Source: Lysobacterales bacterium
GTDB taxonomy: Bacteria > Pseudomonadota > Gammaproteobacteria > Xanthomonadales > Marinicellaceae
DNA: 64,000 nt
Direction of reading: 5' to 3'
NCBI GenBank assembly: GCA_026988115.1
Contig: JALSLV010000111.1
Coordinates: forward strand, 1-64,000
Shown: positions 54,533-62,730 of the stretch, in pieces
How positions within the stretch are numbered: position 1 is the stretch's first letter
How the letters are laid out: the number at the start of each line of letters is the position of its first letter
Made by a program: the position numbers and the translations under genes
The notes under the pieces: model-generated
What the model saw: the letters and a program-made list of their open reading frames with translations, nothing else
What the model was told of the DNA's origin: nothing
Databases searched by the model: none

Positions 54533-56875
54533 TTGGTTTAATTTAGTGGTAATCTTTTTTAAATCTATTGCAATCGAATTAATAATTTCAGGGTTTTTAT
54601 TGGCTTGAATTAAAACTTTACTCAATTGCTTAAATTCATTGTGGTGTTTTTTATCCAGTAATTGCATCTTTTTTGTCATTTCTTCTAAGTCATTATTAAC
54701 TTTTGAAGCATCTCTTTTTTGGGTTAATATTTCTTCGCGTAGGGTATTAAACCACTTTTGTTGTTCAGGCGTTGCGTAAACCGCTCGTGTTTTGATTAAT
54801 GCTGCGTGTTCCCATGTCCAAGCCTCATTTTTTTGGTAGTTTTCAAAATTGCTTTGGCTGACAATTGCCGCACCAGATTTTCCATTAGGACGCAATTGGG
54901 TATCAAGTTGGTAGAGGTTTCCTGAGTAACTTTGGATAGATAAAAAGTGAATGATACGCTTTATCCAACGCATAATAAATTTGTAGTTTTCATCTTTGAT
55001 ATCACCTGCCAGTACAAATACCAAATCAAAATCTGAATTAAGGTGCATGCTTTTCATTGCCATCGAACCATAGGCAATGATAATTAAATCATCAGCTTGA
55101 ATGGTGTTTGGTATTTTTGACTGTGTTTCTTGCCATGAAATTTTAATGACTTGCGATAAGATAAACTCTGCTAAGAAAGTTAAAATTTCACAGGTCTGTA
55201 GTGTATTGTGTAATTCATCAATATATGCCATGATGGCTTTAAATTGGATGCGTTGTTTAAATTGAGCTAACAACTCCAACTGTTCTTCAGTGTCAGCAGT
55301 ATCATGCATTTTAGAAAATATTTGCCATTGTTGTTTTACATCAAAATCATGTTCATCAAATTCATCAAATAAAACTTCCAATAACGAGGGTGTCTTAGCG
55401 ATACAAGTTGAAAAATAACTACTGTGAGATATTTGGGCAATTAATTTTTGTAAAATTAAAGGAGATTCCACCAGCATTGATAGGTAGCTTTGTCTTTTAC
55501 TGACGGACTGGATGACTTGCGCGTAACGCTTAATAATTTCATCTTGGTTTTCAAATCCAGACAATAAACTAGTAATGGCATCAAGGGCAGAATAAATTTT
55601 ATGTTTGATAGTTTTGGGGTAATTTCGGACTGATATTTCATCTTTTATCAGTTGGATTTGCGGGTGTGGTCGTTCATTTTTATTTTCAACTTTATTACTT
55701 AAAAACAGTTGTTGAAAGATAGCGTGAATATTGTCTCTATGTGTTTTTAAACTTTGATTTAATTCCTCTGTGTTTTTCAAACCCATACACAAGGCGAGGT
55801 GTTTTGTTTCTTTCGGCAAGTGATGCGAGTCTCTGTCGTGAATTATTTGGCAGAGGTTTTCAAGTCGCCGTAAAAATAACCAAGCACCTGTAAGCTGTTG
55901 CAAATCCTTTACACTGATGTGTTTAAACTCGCACAATTTATGCATTTGTTGCCATAAATCGTTGTCACGCAGGAGTTTATTACGCCCACCAAAAGTCATT
56001 TGCAGGGTTTGAATGATAAACTCAATTTCTCGAATGCCACCAACCCCAAGTTTAAGATTATCTTGGTCATCGAGTTGTTGGCGTTGGATTTGTGCCTTAA
56101 TTTGTCGCAAGGATTCAAAGATGGAATAATCCAAATACTTGCGGTAAATAAAGGGCTGGATTTGTTTGAGTGTATCGTTTGCCAAGTCTTCATCACCTGC
56201 AACAAAGCTGGCACGCAACCACGCATACCGTTCCCAATCTCGTCCTTCACTTTCGAGGTACGCCAATAAATTGTGCACCGAACAAGTTAAAGGCGCAGCC
56301 GACCCAAAAGGACGAAGGCGCATATCGACACGGTAGACGATACCATCTGATGTGACACTATCCAAAATTTGAATAATGCGTCGCCCTAAGCGGTTAAAAT
56401 AACTTTGGGCATCAAGGCATTTGTTGCCATTGGATTGACCCGCACCAGAATAACAAAAAACTAAATCTACATCCGATGAATAGTTCAGTTCATTGCCGCC
56501 AAGTTTACCTAATGCGAAGATGATAAAGCTTTGTTTATCATGGGTCGCATTTAATACCTCACCGTATTTTATTTGCATTTCTGCCAGTGCTTGTTGATAA
56601 GCATAAGTGATTAATAAATTGGCTAAGGCACTTGTTTGCTTGAGTGTGTGAATGTGGTCTTGTGGATTAAGAGTTAACGAATCTTGAGCCGCAATTAACG
56701 CCAATCGTGATTGGCGATATTTTCGCGCTAAGGCGAATATATCCAGATGTGAATTTTTATTTTGAAAATCAATCCAATCACTTGGTAAATTTAACGGTTT
56801 ATTACACAAATCATACAGATGCGGGTTTTGTTCAAATTGGTTTTTGACGAATGGACTGAGATTGAAAATTTTCAT
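54518..56875 (-). CDS. glnE: Glutamine synthetase adenylyl-removing/adenylyltransferase GlnE (short form)
   Basis: 785 residues against about 945 in E. coli. The de-adenylylation domain is clear (LGKLGGNELNYSSDVDLVF, VYRVDMRLRPFG, YLESEGRDWERYAWLRA, GVGGIREIEFIIQ). The second nucleotidyltransferase core, AYGSMAMKSMHLNSDFDLVF, keeps the D-x-D pair but has lost the usual GKLGG-type loop. LRPNGKSGAAIVSQ follows. The missing length is in linkers and the N-terminus. It regulates glutamine synthetase in response to GlnB. The degenerate second core might alter activity. Confidence 0.88.
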   Translation of the reverse strand: MKIFNLSPFVKNQFEQNPHLYDLCNKPLNLPSDWIDFQNKNSHLDIFALARKYRQSRLALIAAQDSLTLNPQDHIHTLKQTSALANLLITYAYQQALAEMQIKYGEVLNATHDKQSFIIFALGKLGGNELNYSSDVDLVFCYSGAGQSNGNKCLDAQSYFNRLGRRIIQILDSVTSDGIVYRVDMRLRPFGSAAPLTCSVHNLLAYLESEGRDWERYAWLRASFVAGDEDLANDTLKQIQPFIYRKYLDYSIFESLRQIKAQIQRQQLDDQDNLKLGVGGIREIEFIIQTLQMTFGGRNKLLRDNDLWQQMHKLCEFKHISVKDLQQLTGAWLFLRRLENLCQIIHDRDSHHLPKETKHLALCMGLKNTEELNQSLKTHRDNIHAIFQQLFLSNKVENKNERPHPQIQLIKDEISVRNYPKTIKHKIYSALDAITSLLSGFENQDEIIKRYAQVIQSVSKRQSYLSMLVESPLILQKLIAQISHSSYFSTCIAKTPSLLEVLFDEFDEHDFDVKQQWQIFSKMHDTADTEEQLELLAQFKQRIQFKAIMAYIDELHNTLQTCEILTFLAEFILSQVIKISWQETQSKIPNTIQADDLIIIAYGSMAMKSMHLNSDFDLVFVLAGDIKDENYKFIMRWIKRIIHFLSIQSYSGNLYQLDTQLRPNGKSGAAIVSQSNFENYQKNEAWTWEHAALIKTRAVYATPEQQKWFNTLREEILTQKRDASKVNNDLEEMTKKMQLLDKKHHNEFKQLSKVLIQANKNPEIINSIAIDLKKITTKLNQSIIQ

Positions 56876-56988
56876 TGATGTAAATACTGTATTTTCTCTA
56901 TGTGGCAGCAGATCTATGTGTCTGAATTGTTATTATTTACTTTGTTTGCAAGGAGCACACACAAGTGCAGCTCCACTACAATAAAAAA

Positions 56989-58083
56989 TTATCGCGCTTC
57001 AAAATAAGCTTTTTCAGATATATCTAGCCAACTCTTGGTTTGCGTGGCAAAAGTTTTGTAGGAGTTGTAGATACGTTTGCCCATTTTTGAGGTATTACCC
57101 ACTTCATCAAAGACTATTTGTGCGTGTTTTTTAAATTCTTCTAGGACTTCTTTTGGGTATTGACGCAGTTGTACGTTATGTTTATTAATGAGTGTGTCCA
57201 GTGCGGTTTTATTTTTTGCGGTAAAGTCTGATAGCATGTTTTGATTGGCAGACATGCAAGCGGTTTTGATGATTTCTTTTAAGTCATCTTCTAACGCATC
57301 ATAGGCTTCTTTATTGACTATGCCTTCCAAACAAGCCGTTGGTTCGTGCCAACCCGGGTAATAATAGTATTTTGCTGCTTGATAAAAGCCAAAGGCTAAA
57401 TCATTGTAGGGTCCGACCCATTCGGTGGCATCAATATTGCCTGTTTGCAAAGAGGTGAACAATTCCGAACCAGGCAATAACTTTGGAGAGCCTCCTGCAC
57501 GTTTAAAAACCTCGCCACCAAGCCCTGGTATGCGCATGACCAGTCCTTGAATATCCGCCATGCTATAAATTTCTTTATTAAACCAGCCACCCATTTGTAC
57601 GCCAGTTTGCCCAACAGGGAAGGGAACGAGATTGTGTTTTGAATACAGCTGGGTCCACAGCTCTAAACCACCTCCATGATATAACCACGCATTCATTTCT
57701 TGGGCATTCATACCAAAGGGAACCGCACCAAAAAATTGAGCCTCTGGTACTTTACCCTTCCAATAATAACTGCCCGCGTGTCCCATCTGCGCAGTGCCTG
57801 CCGAAACGGCATCAAAGACTTCAAGAGGTGGAACAAGTTCACCACCACCGTAAACCGAAACAGTAATGCGTCCACCTGACATTGTGGTGATTTTTTCAGC
57901 CAAAAAGTTAGCGCCAGTGCCGAGTGCTGGAAAGTTTTTCGGCCAAGCTGTGACCATTTTCCACTTGTGGATTTTGTTTGAGCTTTGTGTTGTCCCACAG
58001 TTTTGTTCTTTTGGTTTACAGGCAGATAATGTGGTAGCTACGGTTGCAGCACCCAGTGCTTTGATTAAATTTCTTCTTTTCAT
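56989..58083 (-). CDS. TRAP transporter solute-binding lipoprotein (DctP type), orphan
   Basis: 364 residues. A Tat-like RR signal (MKRRNLIKALG) ends in a lipobox-like LSAC. The body is a TRAP binding protein of the TakP/keto-acid-like branch (WKMVTAWPKNFPALGTGANFLAEK, GAVPFGMNAQEMNAWLYHGG, LPGSELFTSLQTGNIDATEWVGPYND). The last block has the carboxylate-binding and selectivity residues. No DctQ/DctM membrane genes lie nearby, so it may use components encoded elsewhere. Confidence 0.88.
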   Translation of the reverse strand: MKRRNLIKALGAATVATTLSACKPKEQNCGTTQSSNKIHKWKMVTAWPKNFPALGTGANFLAEKITTMSGGRITVSVYGGGELVPPLEVFDAVSAGTAQMGHAGSYYWKGKVPEAQFFGAVPFGMNAQEMNAWLYHGGGLELWTQLYSKHNLVPFPVGQTGVQMGGWFNKEIYSMADIQGLVMRIPGLGGEVFKRAGGSPKLLPGSELFTSLQTGNIDATEWVGPYNDLAFGFYQAAKYYYYPGWHEPTACLEGIVNKEAYDALEDDLKEIIKTACMSANQNMLSDFTAKNKTALDTLINKHNVQLRQYPKEVLEEFKKHAQIVFDEVGNTSKMGKRIYNSYKTFATQTKSWLDISEKAYFEAR

Positions 58084-58084
58084 A

Positions 58085-58531
58085 TTATTTACAGTATTTT
58101 TTTATGGCTTGATTGGATGCTTTTAATATTTCTTCTCTTTGTGAATCTTCTAAATAGTGCTTTTTACCATCAGCGGTAGTTCGAGAGAAGCGAACCTGTT
58201 CTTTAAAGCGGGCCAGTGTGGCTTTGGCTTTATTGCATTTCTTTTTATTAGCGGCATTTCTCTTTTTTTTGTTTTCTCTTTGTTTGCGGTATTCATCAAA
58301 ACGTTCACTTGCGGTTACCTTTTCTTCTTCTTCGTTATTTTGAGGTGCGGTAGACGGTCGTGGTTTTGCTACTCGAATATTCATTTCTTGTGAGTTTTTA
58401 TCTTCAGGCTTTTTCGTGGTGTAATGCGTTTGCCCATTGGCATCGACCCATTTGTAAATTTTTTCTGAGGCAAAAGTAGTTGAGGTTGTAATATAAACCA
58501 GTAACATTAATAATTTTGTAAGATTTTTCAT
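58085..58531 (-). CDS. DUF4124 protein, copy 1 of 3
   Basis: 148 residues. A signal (MKNLTKLLMLLVYITTSTTFA) precedes the DUF4124 domain (KIYKWVDANGQTHYTTKKPED), then a basic, charged coiled region and a C-terminal pair of cysteines (NKKKCNKA...IKKYC). I prefer the ATG at 58531 to that at 58552 because it gives a clean signal. It is third in a run of three paralogues. DUF4124 proteins are periplasmic with unknown role. Confidence 0.8.
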   Translation of the reverse strand: MKNLTKLLMLLVYITTSTTFASEKIYKWVDANGQTHYTTKKPEDKNSQEMNIRVAKPRPSTAPQNNEEEEKVTASERFDEYRKQRENKKKRNAANKKKCNKAKATLARFKEQVRFSRTTADGKKHYLEDSQREEILKASNQAIKKYCK

Positions 58532-58536
58532 TGATT

Positions 58537-59007
58537 TCACTTTCTTTTGCATGCTGTAGATACCAGAATTTGTTTTTTTCGAATGCGTTCTTGTTGCCGT
58601 GCTTTTATTTTTGATGCTGTTCGTGAAGATGGGTAGATTCTACCACCTGACCTGGTATCAATACTATATGGGACAAACGATGCTTTTAGTTTGTTCATGG
58701 ATTTTTTAGCATCACGACACCTTCGCTTACGTGCCTTTTCTTTTTCTCTTCTGTACTGATCTTGTTCAGCAAATTTTTCTAATTTATAGGAGGTTTCTTT
58801 TTTTCGATCAGATTTTCCTTTTGGCTCACTAGTTGACATTTCAGAAGTTGGTTTTGAAGTGATGATGTTTATTTCTGAAGATGGGTTGTTTTCAGGTTTG
58901 TTTTCAGAATAATGAATGTTGCCTTGTTTATCTATCCATTTGTAATATTTTCCTTCTGCTAGGCAACTGGTGGTTGCGAGTGTTATTAGCAGAAGGAATG
59001 TTTTCAT
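58537..59007 (-). CDS. DUF4124 protein, copy 2 of 3
   Basis: 156 residues. A signal (MKTFLLLITLATTSCLA) precedes DUF4124 (KYYKWIDKQGNIHYSENKPEN), then a lysine-rich helical part with two cysteines (RRRCRDA...VSTACKRK). It ends 5 bases before copy 1 begins. Divergence from the other copies is greatest in the basic part. Confidence 0.8.
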   Translation of the reverse strand: MKTFLLLITLATTSCLAEGKYYKWIDKQGNIHYSENKPENNPSSEINIITSKPTSEMSTSEPKGKSDRKKETSYKLEKFAEQDQYRREKEKARKRRCRDAKKSMNKLKASFVPYSIDTRSGGRIYPSSRTASKIKARQQERIRKKQILVSTACKRK

Positions 59008-59011
59008 GGGG

Positions 59012-59479
59012 TTAATGGCACAGTTTTTTTATGGCTTGTTTTGCTTTTTTCATCATCTCTAATCGCTGTGTATCATCCAGACGAATGTATTCTCCCGTGG
59101 TTGGGTCTTTCTGACGCACTCGCACGGTTGCTTGCAGCGTTGCAAGGTTTTTCTTAGCAATCTTGCAATTGGCTTTGTCTTGTGCTTTTTGAACACGTTC
59201 TTTTTCCTTTTTATTGTATTCTTCGACGTCTTTTTGTTCTTGAGTTAGCTCAGAGTTGGTTTCTTCTTGCGCTGCTTTTTCTTTATCTTTTCTGGATTGG
59301 TAAGTTGTTTGGGCACCTGTTGGTGTATTGGCATAAACCTTGACTTCTGATGTTTGTTTATTGGCTGGTTTTTTTTCAGAATAGTGGGTGTTGCCGTCAG
59401 CATCAACCCATTTGTAAAACTTTTTGGCATTCGCTTGCGTCATGATAAATAAAGCTAAAATAAGGGTGAATATTTTCAT
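59012..59479 (-). CDS. DUF4124 protein, copy 3 of 3
   Basis: 155 residues. A signal (MKIFTLILALFIMTQANA) precedes DUF4124 (KFYKWVDADGNTHYSEKKPAN), then a charged helical linker (QEETNSELTQEQKDVEEY) and a C-terminal part (ANCKIAKKNLATLQATVRVRQKD...IKKLC) clearly similar to copy 1. It leads the tandem trio, with 4-5 base gaps between genes. Confidence 0.82.
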   Translation of the reverse strand: MKIFTLILALFIMTQANAKKFYKWVDADGNTHYSEKKPANKQTSEVKVYANTPTGAQTTYQSRKDKEKAAQEETNSELTQEQKDVEEYNKKEKERVQKAQDKANCKIAKKNLATLQATVRVRQKDPTTGEYIRLDDTQRLEMMKKAKQAIKKLCH

Positions 59480-59548
59480 AATTTTATTGTCTTAATGTTT
59501 GGTGTGTGTATTTATAGCATAAATCCGTTGATTTTTCTCTAATTATGT

Positions 59549-59740
59549 TTAATGTATTTGCTTAACTCGTCCAACAATGCCAGATTCAAGCCGTACTTTT
59601 ATGCCGTGAGGGTGGTTTGCTGAATTGGTTAGTAAATCTTTGACAATTCCTTGGGTGAGTTCGCCACTGCGTTGGTGGTTCTTTTGTACGACACTTACGT
59701 TTGTGCCTTTGCGGATGTTTTTTCTTTGTGTTCCTGACAT
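59549..59740 (-). CDS. YwbE family protein
   Basis: 63 residues matching the YwbE/DUF2196 family over its whole length: IRKGTNVSVVQKNHQRSGELTQGIVKDLLTNSANHPHGIKVRLESGIVGRVK. It is a small KOW-like beta protein of unknown function. It starts 3 bases after alaA ends, in the same direction. Confidence 0.88.
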   Translation of the reverse strand: MSGTQRKNIRKGTNVSVVQKNHQRSGELTQGIVKDLLTNSANHPHGIKVRLESGIVGRVKQIH

Positions 59741-59743
59741 GTT

Positions 59744-60952
59744 TTACCTTTGTTTGTAGTGGCTAAAAAAATCTTTCATGCGGTTTAATGCTTGGCTTAA
59801 TATCTGTTTGTTGGGTAAGAATACCAATCTAAAATGGTCTGGTTTATTCCAATTAAAACCTGTTCCATGGACAAGTAATATCTGTTTTTGTTTTAATAAA
59901 TCCAACACCATTTGTTCATCATTGGTGATGTTGAATCTTTTTGTATCGACTTTAACAAAACAATAAAGAGCCCCTTTGGGTTTGGTGGTGGATAAGCCGG
60001 GAATTTGATTAATCATTTCGTAGGCAGTTAAACGCTGCTGATTTAATCTGCCCTCTCCAGCGATTAATTGATTTATGCTTTGGTAACCTCCTAATGCTGT
60101 TTGGATGGCAAATTGAGTCGGTACATTGGCGCATAAACGCATGGATGAAATAATTTCAAGTCCTTGAATATAATCTTTGGCAGTGTTTGTTATGCCACTT
60201 AATACCATCCATCCTGTGCGGTATCCAGCGGCTCGGTAGTTCTTAGATAAGCCATTAAAGGTAACAAAAAGAACATCATCGGCTAAGGATGCGATTGAGG
60301 TAAATTCAGTGCCATCATAGATAATTTTATCGTATATTTCGTCGCTGTAGATAATTAACTTATGTTGGCGTGCGATTTCAATAATTTCAAGCAATGTTTC
60401 TTTGGAATAAACAGCACCAGTTGGGTTATTGGGGTTGATAACAACAATACCACGGGTTTTGGGTGTGATTTTTGCTTTAATATCATCAATATTGGGTTCC
60501 CAATCTCGATCTTCATCGCATAAATAGTGAAGCGCTTTGCCGCCTGATAAATTAACCGCGGCAGTCCATAAAGGGTAATCAGGTGAGGGAATTAAAATTT
60601 CATCTCCATCATTAAGCAAGCCTTGCATCGACATGAGTATAAGTTCACTGACGCCATTGCCAATAAAGATGTTTTCAAACTGTAAATCTGCAAGTTTTTG
60701 TTGGTAATGTTGAAAAATTGCCACTCGAGCAGAGTATAAGCCCTTAGAATCGCAATACCCTTCGGCTTGGGGAAGGTTATTGATTAAGTCTTTAACTATA
60801 TCATCGGGTGCATCAAATTCAAAGGCCGCAGGATTGCCTATATTGAGTTTTAATATTTTATGCCCTTGTTTTTCGAGTTCAATTGCCGCATCTAACACGG
60901 GACCGCGAATGTCGTAGCATACGCCTTTAAGTTTGGTTGATTTTTGTACCAT
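59744..60952 (-). CDS. alaA: Alanine/pyruvate aminotransferase AlaA
   Basis: 402-residue fold-type I PLP enzyme. Key blocks are LNIGNPAAFEFDAPDDI, VINPNNPTGAVYSKETL, SDEIYDKIIYDG, the PLP lysine in FNGLSKNYRAAGYRTGW and the substrate Arg in FRLVFLPN. The opening DIRGPVLDAAIELEKQGHKIL is specific to the AlaA group, which forms alanine from pyruvate and glutamate. It is the first gene of a pair with the ywbE-like gene. Confidence 0.92.
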   Translation of the reverse strand: MVQKSTKLKGVCYDIRGPVLDAAIELEKQGHKILKLNIGNPAAFEFDAPDDIVKDLINNLPQAEGYCDSKGLYSARVAIFQHYQQKLADLQFENIFIGNGVSELILMSMQGLLNDGDEILIPSPDYPLWTAAVNLSGGKALHYLCDEDRDWEPNIDDIKAKITPKTRGIVVINPNNPTGAVYSKETLLEIIEIARQHKLIIYSDEIYDKIIYDGTEFTSIASLADDVLFVTFNGLSKNYRAAGYRTGWMVLSGITNTAKDYIQGLEIISSMRLCANVPTQFAIQTALGGYQSINQLIAGEGRLNQQRLTAYEMINQIPGLSTTKPKGALYCFVKVDTKRFNITNDEQMVLDLLKQKQILLVHGTGFNWNKPDHFRLVFLPNKQILSQALNRMKDFFSHYKQR

Positions 60953-61029
60953 AATTGATTGTGTGTTAAATTCAAAGTTTATAATACCAAGATTCTAAAA
61001 AAAAATACAACAAAGACATGGTAAATTAA

Positions 61030-61058
61030 TTGTTATAACTGCGGTGCAGTGATATAAT
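61030..61058 (+). promoter_or_regulatory. Sigma-70 promoter of the IPTL-CTERM-like gene
   Basis: TTGTTA (61030-61035), a 17-bp spacer and TATAAT (61053-61058), 34 bases before the start codon. AAGAGAGTGAATGTAAA supplies a weak ribosome binding site. Confidence 0.75.
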
Positions 61059-61091
61059 TTGATTTTTAATTTATAAGAGAGTGAATGTAAA

Positions 61092-61820
61092 ATGAAAATA
61101 TGTACTGTATTGATGTTGATGATGACGGCTTCTTTTGTCATGGCAGATAGTAATCAAGATAAAGTGGCAGGCGTTTCTAATGGACAGGTTTTTATTGCAG
61201 GGGTTCATCAACCGCAAGCAACTGTGACCTTTGCAGCAAATGACTTTGAAGCAGGTTTTCCTGGAGCTGGTTGGACAGTTGTTCAATTAAATGTTGACGA
61301 AACATGGTCTGAAGAAACAACCAACCCTTTAACAGGAGCTTCAAGTGCCTCTGTTCTATTTGATGCTAATTTAAATAATCAAGATGAATGGTTGGTTTCA
61401 CCTGTTTTCCAAGCAGCATCAGGTCTTGTTGATGTTAATCATTTAGGTAGTATTTTTTGGTGTCGTGATAATAATGATAATTGCGACTTAGATGTAATGT
61501 TGGTTGTTGATGGAATAGGGGGTGGAGACGATGTTTTATTAAAGCGTTTAGATGATGATTGGCCTGCAAGCTTTACATTGACAGCTACTCAGATAGACTT
61601 TACTGCCAATATTCCAGGACCAGCTAGTAATTTGCAAATTGCATTTAGATTAACAGGAAATGATGGCGCACAAGTGTCTGTTGATGATATTGTTATTACA
61701 GGAGAAGAGCCTGCTGCAATATTAGCTCCACCAACACCAGTGCCAAGCTTAAGTTTATATGCTTTAATTTCTTTGTTCCTTGTGTTACTTGTGTTTGGGT
61801 ATAAAAGAAGCCGTGCTTAA
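61092..61820 (+). CDS. Secreted protein with a choice-of-anchor J-like domain and IPTL-CTERM-like sorting tail
   Basis: 242 residues. A signal (MKICTVLMLMMTASFVMA) precedes a beta-sandwich with DFEAGFPGAGWTVVQLN and DEWLVSPVFQ, as in cleaved-adhesin/choice-of-anchor J domains. A tripartite tail follows: P-rich motif PPTPVPSLSLYAL, hydrophobic helix ISLFLVLLVFGY and basic end KRSRA. This resembles IPTL-CTERM signals handled by an exosortase-like enzyme. No sorting enzyme is in the window. The protein is monocistronic, between a good promoter and a terminator. Confidence 0.8.
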   Translation: MKICTVLMLMMTASFVMADSNQDKVAGVSNGQVFIAGVHQPQATVTFAANDFEAGFPGAGWTVVQLNVDETWSEETTNPLTGASSASVLFDANLNNQDEWLVSPVFQAASGLVDVNHLGSIFWCRDNNDNCDLDVMLVVDGIGGGDDVLLKRLDDDWPASFTLTATQIDFTANIPGPASNLQIAFRLTGNDGAQVSVDDIVITGEEPAAILAPPTPVPSLSLYALISLFLVLLVFGYKRSRA

Positions 61821-61874
61821 ATTTTTAAGTGTAAATTAAATTGACTTAAATTTAGTTTATAATTTCAAATAAGT

Positions 61875-61909
61875 AAAAACCTGTGTAGTTAACTTACGCA
61901 GGTTTTTTT
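61875..61909 (+). terminator. Rho-independent terminator
   Basis: AACCTGTGTA (61878-61887) pairs with TACGCAGGTT (61895-61904, one G-T pair), then seven T in all. Confidence 0.88.
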
Positions 61910-61953
61910 GTGGTAAAATGCTTTATATTAATATTAATTATAAAGAATAGAGA

Positions 61954-62730
61954 ATGACAGACCCTACAAAACTTCGAAGCAAAGGCATTTACCTTTTACC
62001 TAATTTATTTACTACAGGCGCACTTTTTGCGGGTTATTATTCCATAATTGCAGGAATTAATGGCAAATTTGAAATTGCAGCCATCTCAATATTTATTGCG
62101 GCACTTCTTGATGGACTTGATGGAAGAGTCGCGCGTTTGACCAATACTCAAAGTGAGTTTGGAGAACAATATGACTCTTTATCCGATTTAATCTCATTCG
62201 GCTTGGCACCCTCTTTACTTATGTATAACTGGTCGTTGCATTCCTTTGTCAATGTTCACCCTCTTATGGCAAAAATCGCATGGTTGGTCGCTTTTATTTA
62301 TGCCGTCAGTGGGGCACTGCGATTAGCACGATTTAATGTTCAAATTGGTACCATTGATAAGGCTTATTTCCAAGGACTGCCATCTCCTGCGGCGGCGGCT
62401 TTACTCAGCTCTTTTGTGTGGGTGGCTGTTGATCATGGTTTTACCGGAGAATCATTGCGTTATGTTGCTCTCGTGGTGACTTTGATTTCTGGGCTGTTAA
62501 TGGTTTCCAAATTTCGGTATTATTCTTTTAAGACACTTCCCTTTAAAGAGTCGGTTCCCTTTGTATGGGTGTTGCTTTTGGTTTTTGTTTTTGTTTTATT
62601 AACTATAGCGCCTGCAAAAGTATTGTTTGTCGTTTTTTCAGGTTATGCATTGTTCGGCATATTGTTTACTTTTGCTGGATTAAAGAAAAAAAGAAAACAA
62701 AAAATCAAAGAGAAGAACAATGAAACTTAG
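61954..62730 (+). CDS. pssA: CDP-diacylglycerol-serine O-phosphatidyltransferase
   Basis: 258 residues with about seven membrane helices. The CDP-alcohol phosphotransferase motif is DGLDGRVARLTNTQSEFGEQYDSLSD, with all expected Asp/Gly/Arg residues. The opening GIYLLPNLFTTGALFAGYYSI is typical of type II (Bacillus-like) PssA rather than the enterobacterial type. It makes phosphatidylserine, the precursor of phosphatidylethanolamine. It overlaps the next gene by 11 bases. Confidence 0.92.
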   Translation: MTDPTKLRSKGIYLLPNLFTTGALFAGYYSIIAGINGKFEIAAISIFIAALLDGLDGRVARLTNTQSEFGEQYDSLSDLISFGLAPSLLMYNWSLHSFVNVHPLMAKIAWLVAFIYAVSGALRLARFNVQIGTIDKAYFQGLPSPAAAALLSSFVWVAVDHGFTGESLRYVALVVTLISGLLMVSKFRYYSFKTLPFKESVPFVWVLLLVFVFVLLTIAPAKVLFVVFSGYALFGILFTFAGLKKKRKQKIKEKNNET

